DNA of 55,252 bases from an uncultured bacterium (GCA_902775595.1 CACYNF010000005.1:1-55252); one strand, 5' to 3'. Numbered from the stretch's first letter, positions 39,601-48,679 are shown. Numbers and translations: made by a program. The notes: a model not told the origin generated them from the letters alone.

Positions 39601-42600
39601 TTGTCCGCCGGGTCTTCAAGGTGCCCGTAGAGGTAGCTGAGCGCACCTGTCCACACCTGAAGCTGAAGCACGGCGTTTGTATCGGCGTCGCAGTAGTCGA
39701 AGATGATCGCGCCGAGACCGTTCATGTACGGGGATCTTATGCCGATGGGCGATTCGGGCGATTCGGCGCGACGCGGCGCAAGCAGCGCGACGCGGTTCGT
39801 GGTCGGTTTGCTGCCGGTGGTGTCTACGCGGTTTGATATCCACGCGCCTGTGTAGTAGAAGTCGTCGGCGTAGCCATATCCCGTCGCTGCGTTTGTGGAC
39901 GAGCCCGATTGCCCGCACCACTGCGTCAGCGTGATGTCGTCGATTACTATGTCGGTCCTTATGTCGTCGGGATCGCCGCTTGACGCAAACTTGACATGGC
40001 TCGGCTTCGTAGACTGGAGCTCAATGACATGCTTGTCGTTGTTGAAAGTTGCAACCGAGATGTTAGTCAGGCACGTCCATCCCGACGAAGTGCCGACAGG
40101 CATCGTGTACACGCCGATCTTCTGCGTGATGTTGGTGTCCGCCACAAGCCCCCAGGGGTCGCCCGAAAGCTCCACGACACGCCCAGGATCCTTGGCCCAG
40201 TATGTGCCGATTTTTCCGTGTTCTGACGCGAAACCCGTTTCGGCCAGCAAAGGAACAGAGCCCTTCCAGCGCTTACCGCCTGCAGCCTCCGACGCATCGC
40301 CAGGTATCGCCACCGTCTTCCCTTCGTAGATTCGAGGATACAGCACACGTCCCGGGCAGTTCTTGATCAAAACACCATAGGTTCCGAACGTTGTCACAGG
40401 GGTGCTATCCTCACAGCCGATCTGCTGGAAATTCTTGCTAGCGTACTTAAAGTCTACATTGTGATTCTCTTTAGCTCCCATATCGGAGCTCACCCCCGCC
40501 GTAATATACACCTTGTCATTTGCGTTGCTGAACGACATGTATATGCCAGAATACTGCGTACCGTTGAGTCCAAGCGGCAGTTCCTTGACCATTTCCGCCT
40601 TTGTTTTATTTGTCGATGTCCAGAACCACCCACCAGCAGCAGCCTCGTTGTCAAGCACTTCGACAAGCAGTTCATCGACAAGCTTGCCGTCCTTTACATG
40701 CCACTTATAGATTGCATGGCGCACGCAGGCGCGTTGATATGTCGTGTTGCCGGTCTTCCACGTCTCGTCGATGTTGTATATCGAAATGCGATATTCGTAC
40801 CCACCGGTGTAAGGAACATAGCCCGAAAAGAGGGAGACAGACGCCTCGCCGGAGAAGTTAGCAAACTGCGGATCGGTGTCGAAGCAGGCCTGGGCCGCGA
40901 TAGTGTAGTTTCTCCGCATTATCTGTTCCCAGCTGAACGACACGTTCTTGAACTCGTTGAACTGGGCGAGACGCGTAGAGAACTCTATCGTGTCGAGACC
41001 GTTGGGCGTCGGCGTAAGGTTGAACGTGACAGAGCCCTTGCCGCGGCCTTCCAACTGTAGCGCGAAATCGGTGGAGTTCGTCATGCCCCACTTCTGCGCA
41101 ACCCACATGCCCTGGTCGGCGAGCCAGCCCTTGGGGGTGCGCTCGCTCTGGAACGGCGCGTTCTTGGGGAAGCCCGCCGCCGACTGCCCCTCGGTAAGCG
41201 CAAACGGCTCGTACCATGCGGTAGCCGTTCGGGGCGTCTCGGCGAAGGTCTCCACGACCTTGTTGGTGGCCGCCGCGGGGTATCTCTTCGTCGCGATCGT
41301 AGTCGAGTTCGTCTCGTGGGCCGAAGAGTAGAACTTGAGCTTGGCGTCGTCCTCGCAGCGCGAGCTGAACCACGTGTTGAAGTCCTGGTAGTCGGCGTGG
41401 GAGATCGATATCGCCCGCGTCTCGTCGTTGAACTGGAACTCTATGTAGCTCGCGACGTTCGTCTGATAGTGGATGTTCGCCACATAGCCGACCTCCTCGC
41501 CGACCTTCATCATCGTGCCGGCGAACGGCGCGGACGATATGTCTATCGTCGCAACGCTCGCTCGGAACTCGTCGTTGTTTGCGCCGCTGCCGTCAAACTC
41601 GGTCGCGCCATCCTCCTGCGGATTCTCGCCGGTGATGAAGAACGACAGCGCCCTCTCTGTCTTGTTCGTCACGGGCACGAAGCCGCGCCACTGGTGGCTG
41701 CCGACGAGATCCATCTGGAATACCTCCCGCTGCGGAGTCTCGGCCCCCGACGAGCGGTCGTCCACTGTCAGCGCCATCTTCTCGTACCGGCTCGCGCCCT
41801 CGCGGACGCGGAAGAACCAGTCCGTGCCGCCGCTCGGCAGCGTCGCGGCGGAGTTGTACGCATTCGTCACGGTGCCGCGCTCTTCGGTGTAGGCAATGGG
41901 CTTGCCGACGCCAGAGTAGTCGACGTAGCTGTAGTACGGCGCCTGGAGAGTGTACTTGAACCAGTACTCGACGTCGCACACCTGGCCCGGGAGATCGAAC
42001 GCCGACATCGCCTTGAAGCCGTCGCTCGGATTCAGGTCAATCGCCTGCCATGTGGAGTTCGTCTGATTAAGGTAGCGCCAGCGCCAGAACATCGTGGCGG
42101 AGTTGAAGAAGTCGTTTGTGTTCCATGTCGTACCGTCGCCTGCGTTAGTGTAGTATGTCGGCTTCGCCCGGCCGAAAACCTCGGCGTCTTCAACGGAGGG
42201 ATACGGCACGCTCGTGGCGACCTCCCAGCCGAGCATCTGCTTGCCCGTCCTGTCGCCGTCGTAGAACCCGGGCGACTCGAGGCTCGCCCCCATCGGGGGA
42301 ATGGATGCTATGATGTTGTCGAGGAGGATCATCGAGCGCGCATCCGCCCCCCAGCCCCCGTCAAACGACGTGCGCCTGATACGGAAGCGAACCACACCAT
42401 GATAGTCGACGGGAACGACAACACGGTAGAAGCAGTCCGCCCTGCCGCCGACGTCCATCTGGAGCGACAGTTCCTCAGTGGAATTGGTCTCGACGAACCC
42501 GACGCCGTTTGTGATTACAAACGGCCGCATCGTCAGCTTTGTCCAGCTCGTTTCCTCGTCGAGCATTCCATACCAGTTCGTGTTGACGACTTCAACGCCG

Positions 42601-45600
42601 GCAACTACATTAGTCGTAAGGACCATGCAGTTCTCGTCCGTCGGCTCCAGCCCGTCGATTGTGCGCGTCGCGATCTCGACAACGATGTTGTAGTTCGTCG
42701 TCACTCCCGTCCAGCCATTGACTGCGTCGAAGTAGATTGTGCCGATGCCGTTCGTATAGCACGGCGAGTAAACCGCCGCTTCCTTCATATTTCGCATTAC
42801 GACTTGACCGGCGGTGGCCTGAGTTACCGTGCGTCCACGAGAAAGAAAACTCGTTGATGTAGAAGAATACGGAAGATAATTCTGAGTAGGATCAAGACTG
42901 CCGCTTGCCACGCCCTTCGGATAGGTGTTGCCATGACGGCAATTTTCAAGATGCCAAAGTCTGTTGCCATAGTTCTTAGTCCAAAGCATACTACTCGTTC
43001 CCACATATAGATTGAATGGACTGTCTTTCAAGTGGCCATCCTTATCGTCAGAAGCCTCTTCACCTGCATTCAAATGTTGCCAAAATGTAGATGTGGTTGG
43101 GTTTTTATCACCATACCCCTGATAGTCTATCGTGCATGTTGTGTTTTTGTCACGGTTCATCAGCAGTACACGCCCGGAATCACCATTTGTACCAGCTATC
43201 ATTGAATACGGCTTGCTCGATGTAAGCGAGAAGGAAATCGTCACTTTGAGCGGCTGGAAATCACCTGTATCGACTCGCTCGAAAACGGCGCAGTAGGGGC
43301 CTGCTTCTGTTATCTCCGACAAAGCCGAATACACTTTATTGGTGTCGTAAATTGAATAGATGTAGTTCGTCACCTCGCCATAGCGAAGCTGGCCAAGAGA
43401 TTCAAATTCGTTTTGCGTACCCTTCGATGGGTCGATATCCCACGAAAGCATGTCAGGATATTTCAGCCTCGGCTCATCTACCCAGTAGTCTACCTTTAGG
43501 CCGTCGAGATAGACCACCCCGTTCGTAACCATCGTCAAATCGCTCTGATACTTGTAGTCGGCGGCGATGTAGGCGCTGTCGAACGCCGCCGGCATAAGTC
43601 GCACTTCGTCGCTGTAGCCGTTGATGGTGCTTGCCTTTTTGCCTGTATCGGAAGATTCAACATTCATTCCTCCAATAGTAAACGGCTGGTCACCACTTAC
43701 CACTGGGTTAATGTTAGACACCGTATTTACAAGAACACCATTGAGATAGAGCGAAAGCGTTGTTCCGCTACGAACAAAGTCGTACTTTGTCCACACCCCC
43801 GTCGTAGTAAACTTTCCTGTTGTGTTGAATGTATACCGATTGCCGCCGCCAGACGTAAAGAAGCTGATTCCATCATTGTTCCCAGTGCTGCCGTTGCTTC
43901 CTCGGAATTGGGCAGCCCACCCGTTATAATCGTCGTTGTCCTTCCTTGCGAAAAGATATCCCCACGCCGTAGTTGTGCTGCGCAAATTAATCCAGCCAGA
44001 GATGGTAAACGCACTGTCAGACAATGCATCAAGTTCAGGATACTCAGGCACGGTTGCCGCATACCCCTTTGCGCCCGTCTCTGTCCGTCCGCGTGCATTG
44101 CCGAAAATGCCGTCCGCCACGGACGAACTCCTGTGCCCCGTTCCGTCCTGATGGCCGGAGGCGTCCTTTACTGTTACAGCGCCAAGATTCGAACCGTAGA
44201 CCTTGTTTGTCTCGCTCATGTGCCACACGCCGACGTAGTCGCTCCAAACGTCGGTCGGCTCATTCGCAGGCGCTATCTGTCCGTCGCGGAGATTCCAGTA
44301 CATCGTGACGGTCGTTCCGTCTGTCGGCAGCGTCGGGAGCTTAAGCCAAACAACCGATTCGCCAGATTCGTCCCATGTATCGACGTCGTATGAAAGAAGA
44401 TTTCCAAACTTGTCGACAAAGACCAACTTGGATGAATCTGCATTTTCGTAGTAGAAACCCTGCATCAGCTCTTCCGAAATGCGCACCGGGACAACAAAGT
44501 TCGTGAGCTCGGTCGTCGTTCCTTTGATTGATATCTCCGTCCAGTTGTGGTAGAGAATCCCGGGATCGTCCCACATTACGAAAGTCGTCGTGCCAGTCGC
44601 TGCCGCCCAGCTCGGATCCTCTGGTATCACTGCCTTGAGAACCCAAGTACCGGGCTCGGCAACATAGTAGGGGCTGGCGATCCAATCTGTTACAGATTCC
44701 TCGCTTTCGCCGCGGCCGTAAGAGTAGTGAACGGTATTCGTGCCCCATGTCGCGATGATATCGGGGTCGTTCGGCTCTGTCCCGATGCGCCACCCGGTGA
44801 GGGCAAGGTGTGTAATCTCGTTTGCCGCGGCAGCGATCGTCCAAGAAACCGTCAGATCACTGGAACTCCCTGGCGGATCGCTCCAGACGTAGTTCACGGC
44901 CTCTCCGTTACCGGTCAGATGGAATGTCGCCTGATGTGTCCCGCCAGCTGTTTCGTTAGTCGTCCCCGAAGCGAGTTCGTACAGCGACCAGTCGAGCGAC
45001 GCAAAGCCGTCCTGCGGCTCGTTGCTGTAGACAAGATCAGTCTTTGCCTTGGGCACTTCAACGGGCTGAGACGCGACAGTCCAGTCTATTCTCACGTTCT
45101 CGACGCTCGCATCGCCGCTCTCGCCGGCCCAGACGTAGTTCGTATAACCTGCCGGGTTGTCAAGGGCGACCGTATACTCGAACGAGCCCGCATTCACCGA
45201 GTTCGTCGTGCCGGAAACATATTTAACGCCGTCATATTCGGTAAACGCAATGGAGTTCGTGCCACTGTACACGAGATCGGGAACCTCAGCCGGCTTCTCA
45301 ACTTGCTTCGCCACGATAGACCATTTCGTCGTCATGTTCGTGATCGAGCCGTCAGACCATACTGTATTGTCTACATCAAGTAGCGCGACTGTCACGCTGT
45401 AATTACCTGCGTTCGTAGCCATCCCTGTACCGTTGACAACCTCATACGCCCAATTGTCTTTGGCAACAATATGATTCTCACCATTGTACGTGAATGTGTC
45501 GGAGGTCGGAATCTCCACGGGGTACGGTGTTATTGTCCAATAGACGATCTTCGTCTCGACATCAGACTCAGACCATTGGCCGTCCGCCCACATAAAGCCG

Positions 45601-46775
45601 TCGGCTGGTTTGATATGGTAATGGTATGTACTCGCAAGTGTCGCGTTTGTAGCATCACCGGGATATTCTACAACCTCATAGTAGCTTTTAGGGTCGTAGC
45701 CTATCTGATTATCATCATTCCATTCAAGCGTAACATCATCTGGAACACCTATATACACATCTCGCAAGCGTACAATCACGACGCCGTCACCACCGCTACC
45801 AGCATAGGAACTTCCGCCGCCGCCGCCGCCGCCGCCAAAGCCATCGTCTCCATCATCTGCGGGGCTTCCTGTCGAACCGCCTTTTCCGCCGCCACCGTTA
45901 CCACCGACGATTCCATTAGTGCCTTTGGTTCGCCCTCCGGCTCCACCACCGGCATAGCATACGTCTTCTCCAGTTATGTCACTAATCTTGCCGATTCCAC
46001 CCCTTGCAGCAGTTCCAGCATTGTTTCCATCAGCACCTGCTCCTCCGCCGCCGCCACCATACTGCTTTGTGCCGCCTTTGCCGCCATTGTTACCCTGCGA
46101 CGATCCAAGACCTCCGTCACAAGATTCTGTTCCGTCATGGGAGCCGCCGCCGCCGGAGCCGATGTCAACATCATCGTCATGCTCGTTACCCTCGCTCTGT
46201 GCGCCGCCGCCGCCGCCGCCATACGCAGTAATGCTAACAGATCCACCGATAAATGAAGACGGGCTACCATTTTTGCCGCGAACCGTGTTCAAAGTCGTTG
46301 CCGCCTCACCGCCCCTGCCGACTGTAACGGTGTATGATCCCGCCCCAATCATCTGCGTCTGGTCGATAAAGCCGCCTGCGCCGCCACCGCCGCCTGCACC
46401 TGCGGTCGTCGAAGTGGAAGTGCCGCCGGCGCCGCCGCCGCCGACAACGAGTGTGCGCGCCGAGACCTTGACGCCCGAGGCGATGGTGAGTGTGCCGGGC
46501 GCCTCTGTGTTGGTGAACTTTAGCACAAGCTCTTCGTATGGATCGGCCTCGGTGCAGACCTCCCCATTGAGGAGATAGATGACTTCTGGAACGTTGTCAG
46601 TGCCCCACGATATCTTGCCATCATCGCGAAGCGTCTTTATGTCGGCATTCGCAACCGGGGCAAAAGCAACGAGCGCCACGAGAGCAAGGCCGCAGATCAG
46701 ACGACGGGCCAGGGCGTCTCGCCGAGACGTCCTCGCGCTGGCCTTTTCGCCAAATCTGACCGGCATGATGCTCAT
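36618..46775 (-). CDS. Giant secreted protein A, Gly-rich, MBG-like, DUF2341/ConA and lamin-tail domains (3385 aa)
   Basis: Signal peptide about residues 20-44 (LICGLALVALVAFAPVANA) after a basic n-region. Domains in order: a glycine-rich region (about 98-335, many GGGGAGG runs), three or four MBG-like beta repeats (about 410-650; VEIPTSDTFTYNGEN, VEKPAEVPDLVYSGTN), a DUF2341 domain (about 750-835), a LamG/ConA-like domain (about 838-1072; VGVWHMSETNKVY, FTISGWINLR), a long stretch of beta-sandwich sequence, and a lamin-tail domain near 2818-2870 (WFNEINFTDSEGNNANQFIE). No enzyme motif seen. Probably an extracellular adhesive or polysaccharide-binding protein. Several internal stretches (about 40.3-40.8, 42.8-44.1 and 45.3-45.8 kb) are visibly AT-richer than the rest. 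It starts 3 nt after the upstream lipoprotein stop. Confidence 0.85.
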   Translation of the reverse strand: MSIMPVRFGEKASARTSRRDALARRLICGLALVALVAFAPVANADIKTLRDDGKISWGTDNVPEVIYLLNGEVCTEADPYEELVLKFTNTEAPGTLTIASGVKVSARTLVVGGGGAGGTSTSTTAGAGGGGGAGGFIDQTQMIGAGSYTVTVGRGGEAATTLNTVRGKNGSPSSFIGGSVSITAYGGGGGGAQSEGNEHDDDVDIGSGGGGSHDGTESCDGGLGSSQGNNGGKGGTKQYGGGGGGAGADGNNAGTAARGGIGKISDITGEDVCYAGGGAGGRTKGTNGIVGGNGGGGKGGSTGSPADDGDDGFGGGGGGGGSSYAGSGGDGVVIVRLRDVYIGVPDDVTLEWNDDNQIGYDPKSYYEVVEYPGDATNATLASTYHYHIKPADGFMWADGQWSESDVETKIVYWTITPYPVEIPTSDTFTYNGENHIVAKDNWAYEVVNGTGMATNAGNYSVTVALLDVDNTVWSDGSITNMTTKWSIVAKQVEKPAEVPDLVYSGTNSIAFTEYDGVKYVSGTTNSVNAGSFEYTVALDNPAGYTNYVWAGESGDASVENVRIDWTVASQPVEVPKAKTDLVYSNEPQDGFASLDWSLYELASGTTNETAGGTHQATFHLTGNGEAVNYVWSDPPGSSSDLTVSWTIAAAANEITHLALTGWRIGTEPNDPDIIATWGTNTVHYSYGRGESEESVTDWIASPYYVAEPGTWVLKAVIPEDPSWAAATGTTTFVMWDDPGILYHNWTEISIKGTTTELTNFVVPVRISEELMQGFYYENADSSKLVFVDKFGNLLSYDVDTWDESGESVVWLKLPTLPTDGTTVTMYWNLRDGQIAPANEPTDVWSDYVGVWHMSETNKVYGSNLGAVTVKDASGHQDGTGHRSSSVADGIFGNARGRTETGAKGYAATVPEYPELDALSDSAFTISGWINLRSTTTAWGYLFARKDNDDYNGWAAQFRGSNGSTGNNDGISFFTSGGGNRYTFNTTGKFTTTGVWTKYDFVRSGTTLSLYLNGVLVNTVSNINPVVSGDQPFTIGGMNVESSDTGKKASTINGYSDEVRLMPAAFDSAYIAADYKYQSDLTMVTNGVVYLDGLKVDYWVDEPRLKYPDMLSWDIDPSKGTQNEFESLGQLRYGEVTNYIYSIYDTNKVYSALSEITEAGPYCAVFERVDTGDFQPLKVTISFSLTSSKPYSMIAGTNGDSGRVLLMNRDKNTTCTIDYQGYGDKNPTTSTFWQHLNAGEEASDDKDGHLKDSPFNLYVGTSSMLWTKNYGNRLWHLENCRHGNTYPKGVASGSLDPTQNYLPYSSTSTSFLSRGRTVTQATAGQVVMRNMKEAAVYSPCYTNGIGTIYFDAVNGWTGVTTNYNIVVEIATRTIDGLEPTDENCMVLTTNVVAGVEVVNTNWYGMLDEETSWTKLTMRPFVITNGVGFVETNSTEELSLQMDVGGRADCFYRVVVPVDYHGVVRFRIRRTSFDGGWGADARSMILLDNIIASIPPMGASLESPGFYDGDRTGKQMLGWEVATSVPYPSVEDAEVFGRAKPTYYTNAGDGTTWNTNDFFNSATMFWRWRYLNQTNSTWQAIDLNPSDGFKAMSAFDLPGQVCDVEYWFKYTLQAPYYSYVDYSGVGKPIAYTEERGTVTNAYNSAATLPSGGTDWFFRVREGASRYEKMALTVDDRSSGAETPQREVFQMDLVGSHQWRGFVPVTNKTERALSFFITGENPQEDGATEFDGSGANNDEFRASVATIDISSAPFAGTMMKVGEEVGYVANIHYQTNVASYIEFQFNDETRAISISHADYQDFNTWFSSRCEDDAKLKFYSSAHETNSTTIATKRYPAAATNKVVETFAETPRTATAWYEPFALTEGQSAAGFPKNAPFQSERTPKGWLADQGMWVAQKWGMTNSTDFALQLEGRGKGSVTFNLTPTPNGLDTIEFSTRLAQFNEFKNVSFSWEQIMRRNYTIAAQACFDTDPQFANFSGEASVSLFSGYVPYTGGYEYRISIYNIDETWKTGNTTYQRACVRHAIYKWHVKDGKLVDELLVEVLDNEAAAGGWFWTSTNKTKAEMVKELPLGLNGTQYSGIYMSFSNANDKVYITAGVSSDMGAKENHNVDFKYASKNFQQIGCEDSTPVTTFGTYGVLIKNCPGRVLYPRIYEGKTVAIPGDASEAAGGKRWKGSVPLLAETGFASEHGKIGTYWAKDPGRVVELSGDPWGLVADTNITQKIGVYTMPVGTSSGWTCLTNISVATFNNDKHVIELQSTKPSHVKFASSGDPDDIRTDIVIDDITLTQWCGQSGSSTNAATGYGYADDFYYTGAWISNRVDTTGSKPTTNRVALLAPRRAESPESPIGIRSPYMNGLGAIIFDYCDADTNAVLQLQVWTGALSYLYGHLEDPADKAGWTTLTNWTFTAAERSGTKSYYYGLRTPSNGVFRLVIRQDKVREAYAHGEYDPNWAALTINDVYCYDEPEFDSHSWWGWNFLTTGWNDGQGNRYAAIDDSKEGAAGVLNNTLATSSLVTGNANDYTMNDPFIQSPTFNNRNVGEIAFRARAYEAGKTSYITVWGAKAGDMQKGKSWTAITNVPVDSASYTRHTVKLADEQGFAAIRLGVANVPDIMPDYTMKPASAAVLPASPVRVLVDEIVIRERVKPEVGFRLDFARPFRLGLSEGTAIANIASRDQQPLLNEQFGFQAEVEVTGLSDEVDLDHTPEVYLSFYPKAEPWGYANWKEADGAVLDILLEPADGTNLVFRSKSSTPLSFAGPFEADPDLGYGMVQYYLTVKYWDKGGDAHTTPINSTQWQMPAWYQGFDDPNQAEDAAFSPFTVLDTVSPGRAWFNEINFTDSEGNNANQFIELCFPAGYDMTGWRIYRYDVWGYQDFLASLGLTAGVPATKEATGDDPNFAFLTLTSANAAHPDADAEWAREAGPCGGTDSYGFQLIRPSGIIEHQVVVQGRLGSGRYSHNKLGTNVVAQLETLVGGDWQFVGVDTNAAVKSTGVFQNAGQAATDWNDIMDMTPGKRNCAGNIPDGWFLAPSGTNVWLSLSALGDLVWIVDGEDRVTAKTLVVPQGTTTNLVFETAPWHQLGTLMRDVTNDVASAAVRSAGIARTNVWTYAFREDERNSATLSASAMPDAEVLRRGNLDPSDPYTPAVMNWLLGGMSNGKEFEGDEISTNCFFRGLSAGSRPEPLPLKERYWLDIDPTSDDWDLRGGMGEFANLSASVPTVPVVGEVRRDRPAKWPERLTNRVVTVTLMISNKLDNAKSRTPNRLQGLGGEKSDVVGARNWTSETFKVTMSLIKPEGADGIDVSDRYWPMASFVFDANSFGAPDGPHPFSSRIEVSDPMTKASPAYGYGWWKFPGSGYGYKWDLSHGAYMRAPDMLSTTNTWDRTWEANSDW

Positions 46776-46778
46776 AGG

Positions 46779-47246
46779 TTACTTGGCTTTGCCTTTTGCT
46801 TCTTCTGCCTGCCTGCGGTCGGCTCGCTCCTTCTCGATTCTCTCGCGGACGATCGCCATGTTGACGATGCGCTGCTTCTCGAGTTCGGCGGCGACTTCGG
46901 TATACTGTTTCTCAAGTTCCTTCGTCTTCTCGCTCTCCGGGTCTTCTGCGCGAGCGGCTTCGAGCTCGCGCAGAATCTTGTGGCCGCGGGAAGCGGTTTC
47001 GCGCTGCGCATCCATGCGCTCGCGCAGGACTTTTGCATACTCGGGGTCTTTGGAGCGGTCGATGACCGGCGGTGGAACATTTTCTTTTTTCTCTGGCGAG
47101 CATCCACCGGAGCAGCCGGAGAGAAGCGAAGAGATGAGAAGCGCAGATGCTACCATCTCGACCAAGCCGAGCTTGATGAGCATGCTCTGCCAAGGCATCG
47201 CGAGCGTCCGCGAGGACGCCGCGACTCTCGTCGTGCGGTTCAACAT
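46779..47246 (-). CDS. Small coiled-coil lipoprotein (A)
   Basis: 155 aa. A long N-terminal leader contains a hydrophobic helix and a lipobox (SLLSGC, about residue 45). The mature protein is a charged coiled coil (ELEAARAEDPESEKTKELEKQY...). A GAGGGG lies just before ATG 47246; ATG 47183 (MLIKLGLVEM) would give a more usual signal length. It resembles lipoprotein B in having an ExxxxxxxDPxxxxxxELE core and a basic C-terminal tail, suggesting duplication of a [lipoprotein + giant protein] unit. First gene after the promoter at 47389-47417, so it heads the operon. Confidence 0.75.
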   Translation of the reverse strand: MLNRTTRVAASSRTLAMPWQSMLIKLGLVEMVASALLISSLLSGCSGGCSPEKKENVPPPVIDRSKDPEYAKVLRERMDAQRETASRGHKILRELEAARAEDPESEKTKELEKQYTEVAAELEKQRIVNMAIVRERIEKERADRRQAEEAKGKAK

Positions 47247-47388
47247 TTTCCCCTCTTTCTCGTTTTCTCTACATCCTTTTTACACAATGTTTTCAGGCCT
47301 TTTACAGCTTGTCTACAGATTAGTGCACAGGCAAATATTTCACTTCGAGAGCATCGAAGAGACTATTCGCCCATGTCCAACCGTTTGC

Positions 47389-47417
47389 ATTATAGCATAG
47401 TCCCTTTGATATGGCAA
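47389..47417 (-). promoter_or_regulatory. Promoter of the giant-protein operon
   Basis: Minus strand: TTGCCA (47412-47417), 17-nt spacer ending TATGC, then TATAAT (47389-47394); the TGC before the -10 gives an extended -10. The leader to ATG 47246 is about 135 nt, unusually long for this window. Confidence 0.75.
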
Positions 47418-47465
47418 GGTGCGCGCGCGCGCTTTTTGAGGTAGTAGCAGTAGCGGCGCAACACC

Positions 47466-47560
47466 GCCCTGGTAGGGGCGGCTCGGTAGGAGCGGCACTC
47501 CGCTTCTGGTAGGGGCGGCTCGGCACTCGCTTCGCTCGGCTTGGCTCGCTACAAATCGCG
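47466..47560. repeat. Degenerate REP cluster
   Basis: Contains three GGTAGG(G/A)GCGGC starts and CACTCCGC/CACTCGCTTCGCTCG remnants of the REP family described at 47759. The stems are mostly broken. Confidence 0.6.
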
Positions 47561-47617
47561 AGCCCCGCTTACGCGGCGGTTACCTCCGTGCCGACCGCAC
47601 TACCTCGCGCCCGCACA

Positions 47618-47787
47618 CCCACAAATATGGGCGCGGCGCAATTGGCTTCTCATGCGCCCCCCCTACCCCAACTCTCGCATGCGCCCGATTTTCTCATTTC
47701 CTGCGGTGTCTGCCGCAGCGGTCACGCCGGAGGCGTGCCCCTACCACGCGAACCCATCGGTAGGGGCGGCGCTCCGTGCCGTCCGCG
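47618..47787. repeat. 170-bp direct repeat, left copy
   Basis: Begins CCCACAAATATGGGCG and ends CTCCGTGCCGTCCGC. Near-identical to 48680-48849; the two copies are 1062 bp apart and bracket the tandem array and the RAYT gene. It contains a reverse-oriented REP (CACGCC-GGA-GGCGTG, then CCCCTACC) and the first REP of the array. Confidence 0.85.
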
Positions 47788-48050
47788 CACAACGGACGCC
47801 TTGGTAGGGGCGGCACTCCGTGCCGTCCGCGCACAACGGACGCCTTGGTAGGGGCGGCGCTCCGTGCCGACCGCGTACAACGGACGCCTTGGTAGGGGCG
47901 GCACTCCGTGCCGTCCGCGTACAACGGACGCCTTGGTAGGGGCGGCACTCCGTGCCGACCGCGTACAACGGACGCCTCGGAGGGGCGGCACTCCGTGCCG
48001 ACCGCGTACAACGGACGCCTCGGTAGGGGCGGCACTCCGTGCCGACCGCC
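47759..48050. repeat. Tandem array of 44-bp REP-containing units
   Basis: Units start at 47759, 47803, 47847, 47891, 47935, 47979 (43 bp, one T missing) and a partial at 48022. Each begins GGTAGGGGCGGC, forms the hairpin CGGCAC-TCC-GTGCCG (or CGGCGC variant), and ends in a GACCGCGTACAACGGACGCC-type tail. Differences are single bases (A/G in the stem, T/A after GCCG, TT/TC at the end). There are no unique spacers, so it is not a CRISPR array. Confidence 0.9.
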
Positions 48051-48068
48051 CTACCTCGCGACCGCGCA

Positions 48069-48569
48069 CTACCTAAACACCCACCGCATTGCAAACGGCC
48101 ATTCTTCGGCATCGTTGCAAAGCCACTTGCGAACAGGGTTCTTCGCGACATAATCTTCTTGTTCTTCGAGCGACTCGTCATTCCTAATGCGATGGTCGAA
48201 AAATCCGCGCTGCCATACAACATCGAATCTATTGGCCATCCATTTCTTGATTTTAGTAATAACTCCGGGAAATGAACAATCGCTCTTGTTGCATAATATC
48301 AAATGAAAATGATCAGGCATTACCACTGCGCGAACAGGGCTTAGCTCCCCAATTGACGCATAATGCTGAATTGCGCACAGCAAGGCGACTGCGCACTGCC
48401 CTGTTAGTGGACCCTTGCGCCCTATGTCTGCACCATTTATGCCGTATTTATTGCGATCTACGCATACTGTCACATGGTAATTTGCGGTTGCTGCGTATTG
48501 GGTCACAGACACAGGTGGCGTATGGGAAAGCCATTTTCGTTTCGGCACCGATTTTTCAGCAGATTTCAT
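48069..48569 (-). CDS. REP-associated tyrosine transposase (RAYT, IS200/IS605-like Y1)
   Basis: 166 aa. A Y1 HUH-type nuclease: YHVTVCVDRN strand, HxH metal motif in VVMPDHFHLIL (His87, His89) and the helix carrying the catalytic tyrosine in EQEDYVAKNPVRKWL (Tyr140), with the RAYT hallmark WQRGFFDHRIRNDESLEEQ before it. Family members nick at and process single-stranded REP hairpins. The flanking DNA is packed with hairpins of one family, and the stop codon touches the repeat array, so this gene and the repeats form a REP/RAYT unit. A TATAAT box ends 6 nt before the ATG, predicting a leaderless message. All catalytic residues are present, so it may still be active. Confidence 0.92.
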   Translation of the reverse strand: MKSAEKSVPKRKWLSHTPPVSVTQYAATANYHVTVCVDRNKYGINGADIGRKGPLTGQCAVALLCAIQHYASIGELSPVRAVVMPDHFHLILCNKSDCSFPGVITKIKKWMANRFDVVWQRGFFDHRIRNDESLEEQEDYVAKNPVRKWLCNDAEEWPFAMRWVFR

Positions 48570-48575
48570 GATGTG

Positions 48576-48581
48576 ATTATA
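48576..48581 (-). promoter_or_regulatory. RAYT -10 box, leaderless arrangement
   Basis: TTTTTGATATAAT on the minus strand with 6 nt to ATG 48569; transcription should begin at the start codon. No convincing -35; the position falls at the edge of a GGTAGGGGCTG repeat remnant. Confidence 0.55.
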
Positions 48582-48604
48582 TCAAAAATCGGTAGGGGCT
48601 GTTT

Positions 48605-48678
48605 GGTAGGGGCGGCACTCCGTGCCGACCGCGTACAACGGACGCCTCGGTAGGGGCGGCACTCCGTGCCGACCGCAT
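48605..48678. repeat. 1.7 further 44-bp REP units upstream of RAYT
   Basis: One full unit (48605-48648) and a partial (48649-48678), same sequence and orientation as the array at 47759. A broken GGTAGGGGCTGTTT precedes them. Confidence 0.85.
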
Positions 48679-48679
48679 T

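Noticed and set aside
25575..39836. Very long plus-strand open frames opposite the giant genes
   Set aside because: They are antisense shadows caused by high GC and codon bias; they lack signal peptides, recognisable domains and ribosome sites, while the minus strand encodes coherent domain proteins.
46579..47400. Plus-strand gene upstream of the lipoprotein
   Set aside because: It is a shadow of lipoprotein A and its leader, with no coherent domain or ribosome site.
47759..48050. CRISPR array
   Set aside because: The 44-bp units are directly tandem with no spacers, differ by point changes, contain REP hairpins, and no cas gene is present.
48069..48569. Complete IS200/IS605 insertion sequence
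   Set aside because: The protein has RAYT hallmarks, no typical IS left and right ends with a TnpB partner are visible, and the surrounding hairpins are a multi-copy REP family.
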